Shown here: positions 24,132-32,603 of the stretch, piece by piece
How the letters are laid out: each line of letters opens with the position of its first letter
Numbering within the stretch: position 1 is the stretch's first letter
NCBI GenBank assembly: GCA_031260885.1
Contig: JAISKP010000213.1
Span: 1-39,803, forward strand
DNA: 39,803 bases
DNA from: Eubacteriales Family XIII. Incertae Sedis bacterium
Lineage (GTDB): Bacteria; Bacillota; Clostridia; Peptostreptococcales; Anaerovoracaceae
Direction of reading: 5' to 3'
Notes under the pieces: generated by a model
Told to the model about the DNA's origin: nothing
The model's input: the letters and a program-made list of their open reading frames with translations, nothing else
Databases searched by the model: none
Position numbers and translations under genes: made by a program

Positions 24132-24329
24132 ATGGTAGACACATCCATCGGCTCCGCGTGCAACAGCGGCAATCGTACGCCGAAAGGCGAGGCGCGCCTT
24201 GTCATCGACGGCATTGAAATAGAAATGGTTCCCTTTGTCCGAAACATTCTGCGCAACGCAGTAACGGGCGTGGTCTGCGAGCTCGAGGGCTACCGTGAGG
24301 ATAGCCGGATTGAGGTTTTTATTGAATAG
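24132..24329 (+). CDS. Small conserved-looking protein resembling the C-terminal tail of MobB-type proteins
   Basis: A 65-residue protein with AAAGGA upstream of the ATG. The segment LVIDGIEIEMVPFVRNILRN followed by GVVCELEGY and a terminal IEVFIE resembles the short C-terminal extension found on some clostridial MobB (molybdopterin-guanine dinucleotide) proteins, usually of the form VNGKxIxxNPFVQxxIxNTVxGMVxSLKG. No P-loop is present, so it is only the tail-like domain. Coming after two molybdopterin-fold lipoproteins, this may be meaningful or chance. The resemblance is from memory. Confidence 0.55.
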   Translation: MVDTSIGSACNSGNRTPKGEARLVIDGIEIEMVPFVRNILRNAVTGVVCELEGYREDSRIEVFIE

Positions 24330-24336
24330 AATTCTG

Positions 24337-24365
24337 TTGACCCATCTGCCTCGGAATGGTACTAT
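24337..24365 (+). promoter_or_regulatory. Promoter for the cbiMQO operon
   Basis: TTGACC (24337-24342), 17 bases, TACTAT (24360-24365). This leaves a leader of about 175 bases before cbiM, which contains the terminator described next. Confidence 0.6.
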
Positions 24366-24371
24366 TATATC

Positions 24372-24528
24372 AATGAAGTCAAGAAGGCTTCGTCCGAAAA
24401 GAGTGTAATTAAGCAGCAATGGGTCGGTTTTCGGAAGGAAACGCCGGAACAGATCCCCTATAAAACCGATAATCTCGGGACGAACCCGAATGGAGGACCG
24501 GAAGGTCTGCCGTTGGGTTTTGTTTTTT
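24372..24528 (+). promoter_or_regulatory. Structured cbiM leader, candidate metal- or cofactor-responsive attenuator
   Basis: TCGGTTTT (24424-24431) pairs with AAAACCGA (24462-24469), enclosing a smaller CGG/CCG stem. TCGGG (24475-24479) pairs with CCCGA (24485-24489). That last stem uses the AACCC needed for the base of the terminator at 24483-24528, so the two are mutually exclusive. The layout is that of a riboswitch or attenuator. I do not see the cobalamin-riboswitch core (GCCACTG), nor do I recognise the NiCo aptamer with confidence. Confidence 0.5.
24483..24528 (+). terminator. Intrinsic terminator in the cbiM leader
   Basis: AACCC (24483-24487) pairs with GGGTT (24515-24519), continuing inward with few mismatches to GGACC-GGAA-GGTC. 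The stem is followed by TTTTGTTTTTT. It lies before the cbiM ribosome binding site (AGGAAGGA, 24531-24538), so it can cut off the transporter operon. Confidence 0.7.
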
Positions 24529-24546
24529 GTAGGAAGGAATCATGTC

Positions 24547-25623
24547 ATGCATATCCCAGACAACTATCTCAGTCCCGAAACCTGTGTGGTTTTAGGTGCG
24601 GCGATGGTACCGGTTCTTGCGGTATCGGTCAAAAAAGTAAAGGAAGAGGTTTCGAAGGAGAAACTGCCGCTGCTCGGCGTCGGCGCGGCATTTTCATTTT
24701 TACTCATGATGTTCAACGTCCCGCTACCCGGCGGAACGACGGGGCATGCGGTCGGCGCGGTGCTTGTGGCCGTGCTGCTCGGACCGTATGCAGCGTGCCT
24801 GTCCGTGACGGTCGCACTCGCGATTCAGGCGCTGCTGTTCGGCGACGGCGGCGTACTTGCACTCGGTGCGAACTGTTTCAATATGGCGTTTGTGATGCCG
24901 TTTGTCGGATATGCCGTTTACAAATTGGTCAGCCGTATCTTCGGCGGCAGCGCTGCGGAGCCCAAGACCGGAAGTGAACTGTGCGCAGGAACGCAAAGAT
25001 CTGCCCGCATCTCGGGTCGATCCGGTGTTGGCAATGCGATCGGCGTCGCGACCGGTGCATATCTCGGACTCAACGTCGCTGCGCTTGTTGCCGCGATTGA
25101 GTTCGGTATTCAGCCGCTGCTCTTTACCGATGCGAACGGACTCGCACTGTACTGTCCCTATCCGCTTTCGATTTCCATTCCCGCAATGCTCATTCCGCAC
25201 CTGCTGCTCGCAGGCATCGTGGAAGCCGCATTCTCCGTCCTGATCTATTCGTTCATCCGAAACGTTTCACCGGGAACGCTCTATGAGGGCGAACAAAAAC
25301 GCACGAAGACCGTATACGCGCTTTTGGTCGTTCTGATTCTCTTCGTACCGCTCGGTTTGCTTGCAACCGGAACGGCATGGGGCGAATGGGGTGCCGATGA
25401 AATCGCGGAAGTCGTGAACGGCTCCGCCGCACTCGGCTATGTGCCGGACGGTATGGCAAACGGTTTCTCCTTCGACGCTTTCATGCCGGATTACGCAGTG
25501 CCGGGACTTGCCGACATCCCCGGATATATTCTGTCCGCCGTCTGCGGGACAGCGATCGCGGTCATTCTTTTCAGAATCCTTGCGAGCTTAAAAAAGGGAA
25601 AGAGAACAAACGCGCATGCATGA
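24547..25623 (+). CDS. cbiM: CbiM-type cobalt/nickel ECF transporter substrate-binding membrane protein, fused to CbiN-like part
   Basis: About 358 residues from ATG 24547, which gives the family N-terminus MHIPDNYLSP; an earlier in-frame start at 24490 lies in the terminator leader and would bury it. In CbiM/NikM the free N-terminal Met and His2 bind Co or Ni, so this start is required. AGGAAGGA is upstream. Several hydrophobic helices follow with GGTTGHAVGAVLVAVLLGPYAA and GANCFNMAFVMPFVGY, both family signatures. The C-terminal part (~250-358) has two helices and PDYAVPGL, like the fused CbiN/NikN or PDGF-type extensions, so a separate cbiN gene is not needed. A variable loop of about 25 residues precedes VGNAIGVATGAYLG. 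It forms an operon with cbiQ and cbiO. Confidence 0.9.
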   Translation: MHIPDNYLSPETCVVLGAAMVPVLAVSVKKVKEEVSKEKLPLLGVGAAFSFLLMMFNVPLPGGTTGHAVGAVLVAVLLGPYAACLSVTVALAIQALLFGDGGVLALGANCFNMAFVMPFVGYAVYKLVSRIFGGSAAEPKTGSELCAGTQRSARISGRSGVGNAIGVATGAYLGLNVAALVAAIEFGIQPLLFTDANGLALYCPYPLSISIPAMLIPHLLLAGIVEAAFSVLIYSFIRNVSPGTLYEGEQKRTKTVYALLVVLILFVPLGLLATGTAWGEWGADEIAEVVNGSAALGYVPDGMANGFSFDAFMPDYAVPGLADIPGYILSAVCGTAIAVILFRILASLKKGKRTNAHA

Positions 25624-26479
25624 GGCGGATCCGCATCCGTTCGAAAGAAGATCTGTCCCTGCGTGGCTGCTGTCGCGCGAGGACTATACGCCGGCAGCGG
25701 GGCGTGAGCGTTTTCTGGACAAGACGATTTTTTCCCTGCTCCGGCTCTCGGCGTTGATTCGTTCGCAGGACACGTACGGTGTCGCACGTTTTCACGTTGA
25801 CGAGATTTACGGTCTGCTTTTTACGATCGCGCTCATCGTATTTCTGTCCCTTTCACGCACCTTCACGTTTGTGTTGATCGTGCTTTCCTGCATTCTTGTG
25901 CGGCTGTGCTTTATTCGGATCGGTGCGCTGAAAAACATTCTTGCGGTCTGTCTCGCCGCCACGATCTTTTCTGCGCTCGTGTTGCTTCCCGCTGCGCTTT
26001 ATGGCAATACATACAGCATCATCATGATCCCGTCAAAGGTCTTCGCCTCCGTTGCGCTCGTCGGAATTTTTTCGCATACGTCGCGGTGGAACGACATCAC
26101 GGGCACGCTGCGTCTGATCCACGTACCGAACATCTTCATCTTTATTTTGGATATCACGATCAAATATCTCACGATGCTGAGCGATTTTGCACTCAGCATG
26201 TTCTATGCGATGAAACTTCGTTCCGTCGGAAGACCGGGCAGGAAAACAGGAAAAGGCGGCGGGACCGGCGCGCGGATTCCCCGTGCAGCGGTTTCAAATG
26301 TGGCAGGCAATATCTTTCTGCACTCCAGAGAACTGTCCGAAGAAATGTATTGTGCGATGGAATGCAGAGGATTTTCCGGCGCGTATCCGAGGACAGCGTT
26401 CTGGAAGTTCTCCGCTGCAGATGCGGTCTACGTGCTCGTAAATCTGGCATTGATCGCAGCATTTTTCTATTTGGGGTAG
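25616..26479 (+). CDS. cbiQ: CbiQ, energy-coupling T component of a cobalt/nickel ECF transporter
   Basis: 287 residues, with its ATG overlapping the end of cbiM by 8 bases. It has hydrophobic helices around ~65-145 and at the C-terminus (~265-285). The coupling motif AMECRGFSG (~245) is the second conserved Ala-Arg-Gly motif by which T components contact the ATPase; AMKLRSVGRPG (~200) is the first. It transmits ATP-driven movement from CbiO to CbiM. The N-terminal ~50 residues are polar and longer than usual. Confidence 0.88.
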   Translation: MHEADPHPFERRSVPAWLLSREDYTPAAGRERFLDKTIFSLLRLSALIRSQDTYGVARFHVDEIYGLLFTIALIVFLSLSRTFTFVLIVLSCILVRLCFIRIGALKNILAVCLAATIFSALVLLPAALYGNTYSIIMIPSKVFASVALVGIFSHTSRWNDITGTLRLIHVPNIFIFILDITIKYLTMLSDFALSMFYAMKLRSVGRPGRKTGKGGGTGARIPRAAVSNVAGNIFLHSRELSEEMYCAMECRGFSGAYPRTAFWKFSAADAVYVLVNLALIAAFFYLG

Positions 26480-26492
26480 GACAGGTGTGCGT

Positions 26493-27296
26493 ATGATCGA
26501 TCTGAATGGGATCAGCTACTACTATCAAGGCACGGATGAGTCTCTGTCAAGGCAGGCGCTTGACGACATCAACCTTACGATAAATTCCGGTGAATCCGTT
26601 TCATTGCTCGGGGCAAACGGCAGCGGCAAATCCACGTTGCTTAAGTTGCTCAGTGGGCTGATCTTCGCAGAGGAAGGTTCCTATGCATTTGACGGGGAAG
26701 CAATTACGAAAAAGGGATTGTCTGTCCCCGCGTTTTCGAAGCGTTTCCACCAACGTGTCGGATTCGTCTTTCAGAATTCGGACACACAGCTTTTCTGTGC
26801 GGATGTCTATGATGAGATCGCTTTTGGACCGAGGCAGATGAACCTCGGCGAAGAGGCTGTAAAGGAACGCGTGAGCGGCATCATGGAAACGATGGAACTC
26901 GACGGATTCGAACACAGACAACCCTATCACCTGAGCGGGGGCGAAAAGCGCAAGGTGGCGATCGCCTGCGTGCTTGCGATGAATCCCGAAGTCCTCATGT
27001 TGGATGAGCCGCTGAACGGTCTGGATCCCAGAACGCAGCGATGGCTCGCGGAACTCTTAGTGCGTCTGAATGAGGCCGGAAAGACCATCATCGTATCCAC
27101 GCATGATTTGGTTTTTGTTCACGAGATCTCAAAGAGAGCTGTTCTCTTTGGGGAAGATCACCGCATCGTGGCGGATCGGGTCACAGACGAACTGCTCGGC
27201 GATATGGCACTCTTAAAGGAAGTCAACCTCGTAGATAAGTATTACCACCACCATCCGGGAGAAGGTCATAACCACTTTCACGACCACCGCTACTGA
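26493..27296 (+). CDS. cbiO: CbiO, ATPase of the cobalt/nickel ECF transporter, with His-rich tail
   Basis: About 267 residues from ATG 26493; a GTG at 26487 would add two residues. The ATPase motifs are complete: Walker A GANGSGKST, Q-loop VFQNSDTQLF, signature LSGGEKRKVAIA, Walker B VLMLDEPLNGLDP, and switch histidine STHD. The C-terminus ends in HHHPGEGHNHFHDH, a stretch likely to bind metal ions, which would suit a cobalt or nickel importer as a sensor or store. The gene begins 13 bases after cbiQ. Confidence 0.9.
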   Translation: MIDLNGISYYYQGTDESLSRQALDDINLTINSGESVSLLGANGSGKSTLLKLLSGLIFAEEGSYAFDGEAITKKGLSVPAFSKRFHQRVGFVFQNSDTQLFCADVYDEIAFGPRQMNLGEEAVKERVSGIMETMELDGFEHRQPYHLSGGEKRKVAIACVLAMNPEVLMLDEPLNGLDPRTQRWLAELLVRLNEAGKTIIVSTHDLVFVHEISKRAVLFGEDHRIVADRVTDELLGDMALLKEVNLVDKYYHHHPGEGHNHFHDHRY

Positions 27297-27322
27297 AATA
27301 AAGTTTGAACTTATGATATAAT
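27293..27322 (+). promoter_or_regulatory. Promoter before the TPR membrane protein gene
   Basis: A perfect TATAAT (27317-27322) has a TGn extension (27314-27316). A weak -35 CTGAAA lies at 27293-27298, 18 bases upstream. Confidence 0.55.
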
Positions 27323-27369
27323 ATTTCGATAAGTCATCCTTTGTGAGTGGAGTTGTAAGGGGTATGAAT

Positions 27370-28539
27370 ATGGCAACGCAGGCTTCTTCGCGTAAAAAGA
27401 AAAACAACAACAAACTGATTGCACTCATCGTGATTGTAATCTTGGTTATTGTGGGCGTGGCCGCCGCTTTGGCTTACCACAATATTTTTGTACAGGACAG
27501 AGACAGTTACGAGGGGCAGCTGAAAATTGCGCAGGAAAAGACGGCAGACGGCGAATATGAGGCCGCAGAGGAAGCCTATCTGAACGCGCTCGCCTATAAG
27601 CCGGATGATCCGGACACCATTCTTGCATTTGCGGATTTTTATATTTCGTGGGGACGGCGTGACCTTGATTACGGAAAATACGGTAAGGCGGCGACGCTGC
27701 TTGAAGCGCTGCAAGCGGCTGTAGGTCCGAATGCCGGGATCTATGAGCGATTGTTTACCCTGTACAGCACATCGCTGGATGATATCGAGGCGGCAAATCG
27801 TCAGACGCTGAAAGCGTACGAAAGCGGGGTGGGACCGGTTTCCGGCGTGACGGCGGCACCTGTGATTTCCCCGGCGGGGGGCACGTTTAACGAGCCGATC
27901 AACATTACGATCACCGCGGATGCAGGACTTCCGATCTTCTATTCGGAGAACGGAGAAATTCCGACGCTGGATACGGGTACCGCTTATGCGGAACCGTTCA
28001 AACTCAACAGCGCGCAGCCTGTTCGGGTGATCGCAGTGGTCATCTTTGAAAACGGACTGATCGGATGGCCGGTGCGCGCAGACTTCACAGTGGATTATCA
28101 ATTGGCTGTGAATGCGGATATCCTCGATTGCATCGGAATGAACGCGATCGAGATTCAACAGAACCGCGGACCGCTGTTTTATGTCGGATCCTATATGGGT
28201 GGATGGCAGTATCGTGATAAAGCATCGCAGTTTACGGTCGTGTTCCCGAGCGAGATCTTCGCGGATGGGGAATCCCCGGAGATTACGCCGCTTCCTGCCG
28301 GTGCGGTGGGCAGGGGTGTCGTGATGGGGATCGACCGGTTGCTTGTGGCTGCCAGTTTCCCGATTGCCCCCGATGACTTAATGCGGGCGCTTAATATCAC
28401 GGAATACGGGATTGATACGGCCGCAGCAGGAGGTCCGCATCTGATCGGAAAAGTCAACGGTCTCATTTATGATTTTGAACTTGAAAATGAGAAGACCGTG
28501 ATCGGAACAAAAATTGTCACCGTATCCTTGGCAAGCTGA
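27370..28539 (+). CDS. Membrane-anchored TPR protein with chitobiase-C-like beta domain
   Basis: About 389 residues from ATG 27370, which has AAGGGG at a proper distance; ATG 27364 and an upstream GTG at 27343 are less likely. A basic start (RKKKNNNK) precedes a transmembrane helix (~15-36, LIALIVIVILVIVGVAAALA). Residues ~45-150 form TPR-like helices (YEAAEEAYLNALAYKPDDPD). Residues ~160-245 match the chitobiase/beta-hexosaminidase C-terminal-type module (ISPAGGTFNEPINITITADA, IFYSENGEIPT), which is common in Firmicutes surface proteins. The last ~140 residues are unassigned. It could be a scaffold outside the membrane. The role is unknown. Confidence 0.7.
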   Translation: MATQASSRKKKNNNKLIALIVIVILVIVGVAAALAYHNIFVQDRDSYEGQLKIAQEKTADGEYEAAEEAYLNALAYKPDDPDTILAFADFYISWGRRDLDYGKYGKAATLLEALQAAVGPNAGIYERLFTLYSTSLDDIEAANRQTLKAYESGVGPVSGVTAAPVISPAGGTFNEPINITITADAGLPIFYSENGEIPTLDTGTAYAEPFKLNSAQPVRVIAVVIFENGLIGWPVRADFTVDYQLAVNADILDCIGMNAIEIQQNRGPLFYVGSYMGGWQYRDKASQFTVVFPSEIFADGESPEITPLPAGAVGRGVVMGIDRLLVAASFPIAPDDLMRALNITEYGIDTAAAGGPHLIGKVNGLIYDFELENEKTVIGTKIVTVSLAS

Positions 28540-28596
28540 TCAGACGGGATGCGCAGGGTGCTGTTTGATGGATCATCAGAACGAAATGGAGATAAA

Positions 28597-30222
28597 ATGA
28601 CAAAAGAAAAAGGTAAATACTACATCACAACGCCGATCTATTATCCGAGTTCAAACCTGCATGTCGGACACACGTACTGTACGGTGATGGCCGATGCAAT
28701 GGCACGGTTCAAACGCCTCAGCGGGTATGACGTCTGGTTTCTGACGGGAACCGACGAACACGGACAGAAGATCCAGAAGATCGCGATTGAAGAGGGTGTT
28801 TCACCGCAGGCGCACGTTGACGGCATTGTCGAAGGGATCAAAAAGCTCTGGGCAATGATGGAGATTTCTTACGATGATTTCATCCGTACGACGGAGGATC
28901 GCCATAAAAGGCGTGTGCAGGAGATTTTCAGGCGCATCAACAATGCGGGGGATATTTACAGAGGCATCTATGAGGGCTGGTATTGCACGCCTTGCGAATC
29001 TTTCTGGACGGATACGCAACTCGTAGACGGGAAGTGCCCGGATTGCGGACGCCCCGTGGAAAAGGCGCGTGAAACAGCCTATTTTTTCAGGTTGTCGAAA
29101 TATGCCGATCGGCTTCTTGAGCTCTTTGAAAATAATCCGGGTTTTCTGGAACCCGAAACGAGACGAAACGAAATGGTTCAGTTTATCAAACAGGGATTGG
29201 AGGATCTGTGCATCTCCCGTTCTTCGTTCAACTGGGGCATTCAGGTTCCGATTGAAGAGGATCAGGTCATTTACGTTTGGCTCGATGCGCTGTCGAACTA
29301 TATCACGGCGCTTGGGTATCCTGTGGTAGATGGGGTCTCCGGCGAAGATGATCTTTACAAAAAATTCTGGCCTGCGGACGTACATCTTGTCGGCAAAGAA
29401 ATTGTTCGCTTTCATACGATTATATGGCCGGCAATGCTCCTGTCGATGAACGAACCGCTCCCGAAGAAGGTGCTCGGTCACGGTTGGTTGCTGCTCGAGG
29501 GCGGAAAAATGTCCAAATCCAAGGGCAATGTGATCGACCCCGTGAAGCTCATCGAGCGTTATGGCGTAGACGCCCTGAAGTACTTCCTCCTGCGAGAATA
29601 TACATTCGGACAGGACGGGCTGTTCACAAACGAAGCGCTGCTCGGCAGGATCAACGGCGACCTTGCAAACGATCTCGGCAATCTGCTTTCGCGGACGATC
29701 GGAATGGCGGATAAATATACGGATGGGATCATCGAAGCCCCGGCAGGCGCATACGGAGAAGGACCGGGGAAGGCATTCGACACGGATCTGAAAGCGATCG
29801 CTGTTTCTGTCGCTGGAAAGGTTGAGGCATTTTTGGACGAGTTCGCATTTAACCGCGCATTGGAGGAAATCTGGGTTCTCGTGCGGCGCAGCAATAAATA
29901 CATCGATGAAAATGCGCCATGGGTGCTTGCGAAAGATGAAACACAGAAAGCCAGACTCGGTGAGGTACTTTACAACCTTGCCGAATCACTCCGGATCGTT
30001 TCAGTCCTGATCCAGCCCTTCATGCATCATTCTTCGGATGAAATCCGGCTTCAACTTGGCATTGTGCAGGACGAAATCTTATGGGACGACGCTTCCAGAT
30101 TTGCGGTTACGTCTGTGTATCGCACGGCGAAGGGACCGGCGCTTTTCCCACGACTTGACGTCGAGAAGGAGATGGAAGCGCTTGCGGAACTGAACCCTGC
30201 AGGTGCAGAATCTGCGGACTGA
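28597..30222 (+). CDS. metG: Methionyl-tRNA synthetase (short form)
   Basis: About 541 residues from ATG 28597, preceded by ATGGAGAT; an in-frame ATG at 28549 would add 16 unlikely residues. It charges tRNA-Met with methionine. The class I signatures are HVGH (HIGH motif, ~22) and KMSKS (~303). A zinc knuckle of two CxxC pairs (CTPC ~130, CPDC ~147) is present. The anticodon-binding helical domain fills the last third (NKYIDENAPWVLAKD). The C-terminal EMAPII-like tRNA-binding domain, often present in Firmicutes MetG of about 640-670 residues, is absent. No T-box leader was seen in the short upstream gap. Confidence 0.95.
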   Translation: MTKEKGKYYITTPIYYPSSNLHVGHTYCTVMADAMARFKRLSGYDVWFLTGTDEHGQKIQKIAIEEGVSPQAHVDGIVEGIKKLWAMMEISYDDFIRTTEDRHKRRVQEIFRRINNAGDIYRGIYEGWYCTPCESFWTDTQLVDGKCPDCGRPVEKARETAYFFRLSKYADRLLELFENNPGFLEPETRRNEMVQFIKQGLEDLCISRSSFNWGIQVPIEEDQVIYVWLDALSNYITALGYPVVDGVSGEDDLYKKFWPADVHLVGKEIVRFHTIIWPAMLLSMNEPLPKKVLGHGWLLLEGGKMSKSKGNVIDPVKLIERYGVDALKYFLLREYTFGQDGLFTNEALLGRINGDLANDLGNLLSRTIGMADKYTDGIIEAPAGAYGEGPGKAFDTDLKAIAVSVAGKVEAFLDEFAFNRALEEIWVLVRRSNKYIDENAPWVLAKDETQKARLGEVLYNLAESLRIVSVLIQPFMHHSSDEIRLQLGIVQDEILWDDASRFAVTSVYRTAKGPALFPRLDVEKEMEALAELNPAGAESAD

Positions 30223-30272
30223 AATTATTGAAGATATTGAAAATGTTGAAAATGTGAAGAGAAGGGTCTCTG

Positions 30273-31100
30273 ATGTTTTTTGATTCGCATGCGCACATCA
30301 ATCATGAAGAATACAGCCCGGAAGCGCGGGCACAGCTTGCACGTTCGATCGAGCTTTCGGACGTCGGCTTTGTCGTAGATGTCGGTTTTGATCTGAATTC
30401 GTCCGCTCAGGCTGTAGCGGATGCGGCGCAATACGATTGGTGCTATGCCGCGGTCGGCGTTCATCCGCATGACGCGGCGGAGATGAACGATGAGATACTG
30501 ACCCGGATCGAAGCGCTGGCGGCTGCGCCAAAGGTCGTCGCGATCGGTGAAATCGGGCTGGACTTCTTCAGAAATATTTCACCGGAAGACGATCAACGCT
30601 ATTGGTTTCGGAAGCAGATCAGACTGGGACTGAAACTGGGGTTGCCGATCCTCATCCACGACCGGGACAGCGCCGGTGAAACGATCCGCATTCTGACAGA
30701 GGAAGGTGCTCTTTCCGATATGCGCAGATCCGTGTTTCCGCCAAATCCCGTGACCGGCATACCCGACGCACGCATCTTATTGCACTGTTATTCCGGCACC
30801 GCTGACGAAGCGCTCCTTCTGATCGAACAAGGTGCAACGATCTCGCTTGCAGGTCCCGTTACCTACAAAAAAAACACGAAGACCGCGGAGGTCGCAGCAC
30901 GTGTTCCGCTTTCACATCTGCTGATCGAGACGGATGCACCGTATCTGTCCCCCGAACCTTTTCGCGGCAAGCCGAATTCATCTCCGTTTGTTGTCCATAC
31001 CGCACAGAAGATTGCGGACTTCAGAGGCGTGGCGCGCTCCGAAATCGAAGAGACCACCTGCGCAAACGCATGCCGGTTCTTCGGCATCGACCGCAAATGA
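30273..31100 (+). CDS. TatD-family metal-dependent hydrolase (DNase)
   Basis: 275 residues with AGAAGGG upstream. The metal-binding residues of the family are visible: DSHAHIN at the start, GEIGLD (~94), HDRD (~128), HCYSGT (~170) and ETDAPYLSPEPFRGKPNSS (~213). TatD enzymes are cytoplasmic nucleases acting on DNA 3' ends and usually follow metG in Firmicutes, as here. A short stretch of about 14 residues (SDMRRSVFPPNPVTG) near 150 looks like an insertion before the HCYSG strand. The stop overlaps the tilS start by four bases. Confidence 0.93.
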   Translation: MFFDSHAHINHEEYSPEARAQLARSIELSDVGFVVDVGFDLNSSAQAVADAAQYDWCYAAVGVHPHDAAEMNDEILTRIEALAAAPKVVAIGEIGLDFFRNISPEDDQRYWFRKQIRLGLKLGLPILIHDRDSAGETIRILTEEGALSDMRRSVFPPNPVTGIPDARILLHCYSGTADEALLLIEQGATISLAGPVTYKKNTKTAEVAARVPLSHLLIETDAPYLSPEPFRGKPNSSPFVVHTAQKIADFRGVARSEIEETTCANACRFFGIDRK

Positions 31101-32509
31101 AAATGGATTCGTTTGGTTTGGGGCTGATTCCGGAAGGCGGACATGTCATCGTCGGTTTTTCCGGCGGTGCAGATTCGTCCTGTCTCTTGCATATGCTTCA
31201 TGCGTTGCAGCGACAGGAACCGTCCCCTTTTGTATCGGAGCCCTTTGTCGTCCCTTTCGGAATCACCGCCGTCCATGTCAACCATGGGCTGCGCTCGGGT
31301 GAAGCGGATGCGGATCAAGCACACTGTGAAGCCTTCTGTCAAAAGCTCGGTGTCCCGATCACGGTTGTGCATGTTGATGTCACATCGCTCGCCGCAGCGC
31401 TGAATCAGACGACTGAGGAGGCGGGCAGGACTGCCCGCTACAGCGCCTTTCTGGATGCGGCACAAGAGGCGGCATCGGCATCAGCGCTGCCTGCCGCGAA
31501 AGTTCGAATCGCGCTTGCACATAATAAAAATGATCGAATTGAAACCGTTCTTATGCGCCTGCTCCGAGGTACGGGTCCGGACGGACTCGCCGCAATGACG
31601 GAACGTCGCAGCGGCGAAGGCTTGTTTGACGTGATTCGTCCGCTGATTGATACGGACAGAATCGAGATTGAACGGTATTGCGCTGAAAACGGAATTTCAT
31701 TTTGCACGGACAGCACGAACGAGAAAACGGATTTCCTCAGGAACAAACTTCGCTTGGAACTCCTGCCGCTTCTTGCATCCGAATATAATCCTGCCATCGG
31801 AGATGCACTGTTTCGTTTGAGTGTGGCCGCTGCAGAGGATCGGGATTATTTCGGAGGGATTATTCAGTCAGTGCTGGAAGAACACAGGGTGTTTTCAGAG
31901 GGCGGCGCAGTGCTTTCATGCAGCGTACTTGCGGCGGCACATCCTGCTGTGCGGCACCGAATCGTTAAGCGGGTTTTTGCGGAGATCGGCTTGACACAGG
32001 ACATTTCAGCCGTACATTTGGCGGCGGCGGATGAACTGATTGTGAAAGGATTAACAGGGAAACGTGTGGATTTTCCGAACGGATATCGGCTTGAAATTTC
32101 ATATGAGCAGGTGGTGTTCTCCGGATCGTCCCCTTTTGTTTCCGAACCGTTCCCAACGGCCTCTCCACGTCTCATCACCGAATACCTTTCGCCGCAGGAA
32201 GCGCTGCGCTGTCCGGTAGGTGAAGCCGGCATCGATCTGGATGCTGAGCGATTGATCGAGGCCGATGCAGTACCGGCGCTTCGGACAAGAAAATCGGGGG
32301 ACCGGATCAGTCCGGAGGGCATGGACGGTAGCAGAAAATTACAGGATGTCTTCGTCGATCTGAAAATACCCCGGGGGGAACGCGACGCCCTTCCTTTGCT
32401 CGCCGTCGGCAGCGAAGTCCTTTTGATCCCGGGTATCAGAAAGAGCAGACTGTATAAACCGAATGAAGTTACAACAAAAATCTGTCGTTATTTAATTGTA
32501 TATGATTGA
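31097..32509 (+). CDS. tilS: tRNA(Ile)-lysidine synthetase
   Basis: About 470 residues from ATG 31097, which overlaps the tatD stop as ATGA; a start at 31070 is less likely. It modifies C34 of tRNA-Ile to lysidine, so that AUA is read as isoleucine. The ATP-pyrophosphatase P-loop is SGGADS (~25). VNHGLR and AHNKNDRIETVLMRLLRGTG are further family motifs. The C-terminal domain ends in RKSRLYKPNEVT, with LRTRKSGDRISPEGMDGSRKLQDVFVD split by no gap. The octapeptide SPFVSEPF occurs twice (~44 and ~346), encoded by similar DNA words, which is odd and suggests inserted repeat sequence. Confidence 0.93.
   Translation: MKMDSFGLGLIPEGGHVIVGFSGGADSSCLLHMLHALQRQEPSPFVSEPFVVPFGITAVHVNHGLRSGEADADQAHCEAFCQKLGVPITVVHVDVTSLAAALNQTTEEAGRTARYSAFLDAAQEAASASALPAAKVRIALAHNKNDRIETVLMRLLRGTGPDGLAAMTERRSGEGLFDVIRPLIDTDRIEIERYCAENGISFCTDSTNEKTDFLRNKLRLELLPLLASEYNPAIGDALFRLSVAAAEDRDYFGGIIQSVLEEHRVFSEGGAVLSCSVLAAAHPAVRHRIVKRVFAEIGLTQDISAVHLAAADELIVKGLTGKRVDFPNGYRLEISYEQVVFSGSSPFVSEPFPTASPRLITEYLSPQEALRCPVGEAGIDLDAERLIEADAVPALRTRKSGDRISPEGMDGSRKLQDVFVDLKIPRGERDALPLLAVGSEVLLIPGIRKSRLYKPNEVTTKICRYLIVYD
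31221..31242 (+). repeat. Copy 1 of a short repeat inside tilS
   Basis: A 22-base word beginning CGTCCCCTTTTGT recurs at 32127-32148 with 19 of 22 bases the same. Both encode SPFVSEPF. Here it is preceded by GACAGGAAC and followed by further CCCTTTG words, reminiscent of dispersed repeat palindromes in Clostridia. Confidence 0.6.
32127..32148 (+). repeat. Copy 2 of a short repeat inside tilS
   Basis: It matches 31221-31242 with three changes, in the same reading frame, keeping the peptide SPFVSEPF. Confidence 0.6.
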
Positions 32510-32524
32510 TTTCCATGATAAAAT
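32496..32524 (+). promoter_or_regulatory. Promoter for ftsH
   Basis: TTGTAT (32496-32501), 17 bases, TAAAAT (32519-32524) with a TGn extension at 32516-32518. The -35 lies inside the end of tilS. Confidence 0.5.
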
Positions 32525-32603
32525 TTATGGGTTACATATGAACCCGATTTGAGACTTCGAAGGGATTAAAACACTGTAACGCTGGAAGGGAGTATCAATA
32601 CCA

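Noticed and set aside
24330-24546. A cobalamin riboswitch before cbiM
   Set aside because: The conserved GCCACTG core and the usual upstream elements are not present; only a generic attenuator can be supported.
28540-28596. A T-box leader for metG
   Set aside because: The gap is only 57 bases and has no T-box word or terminator.
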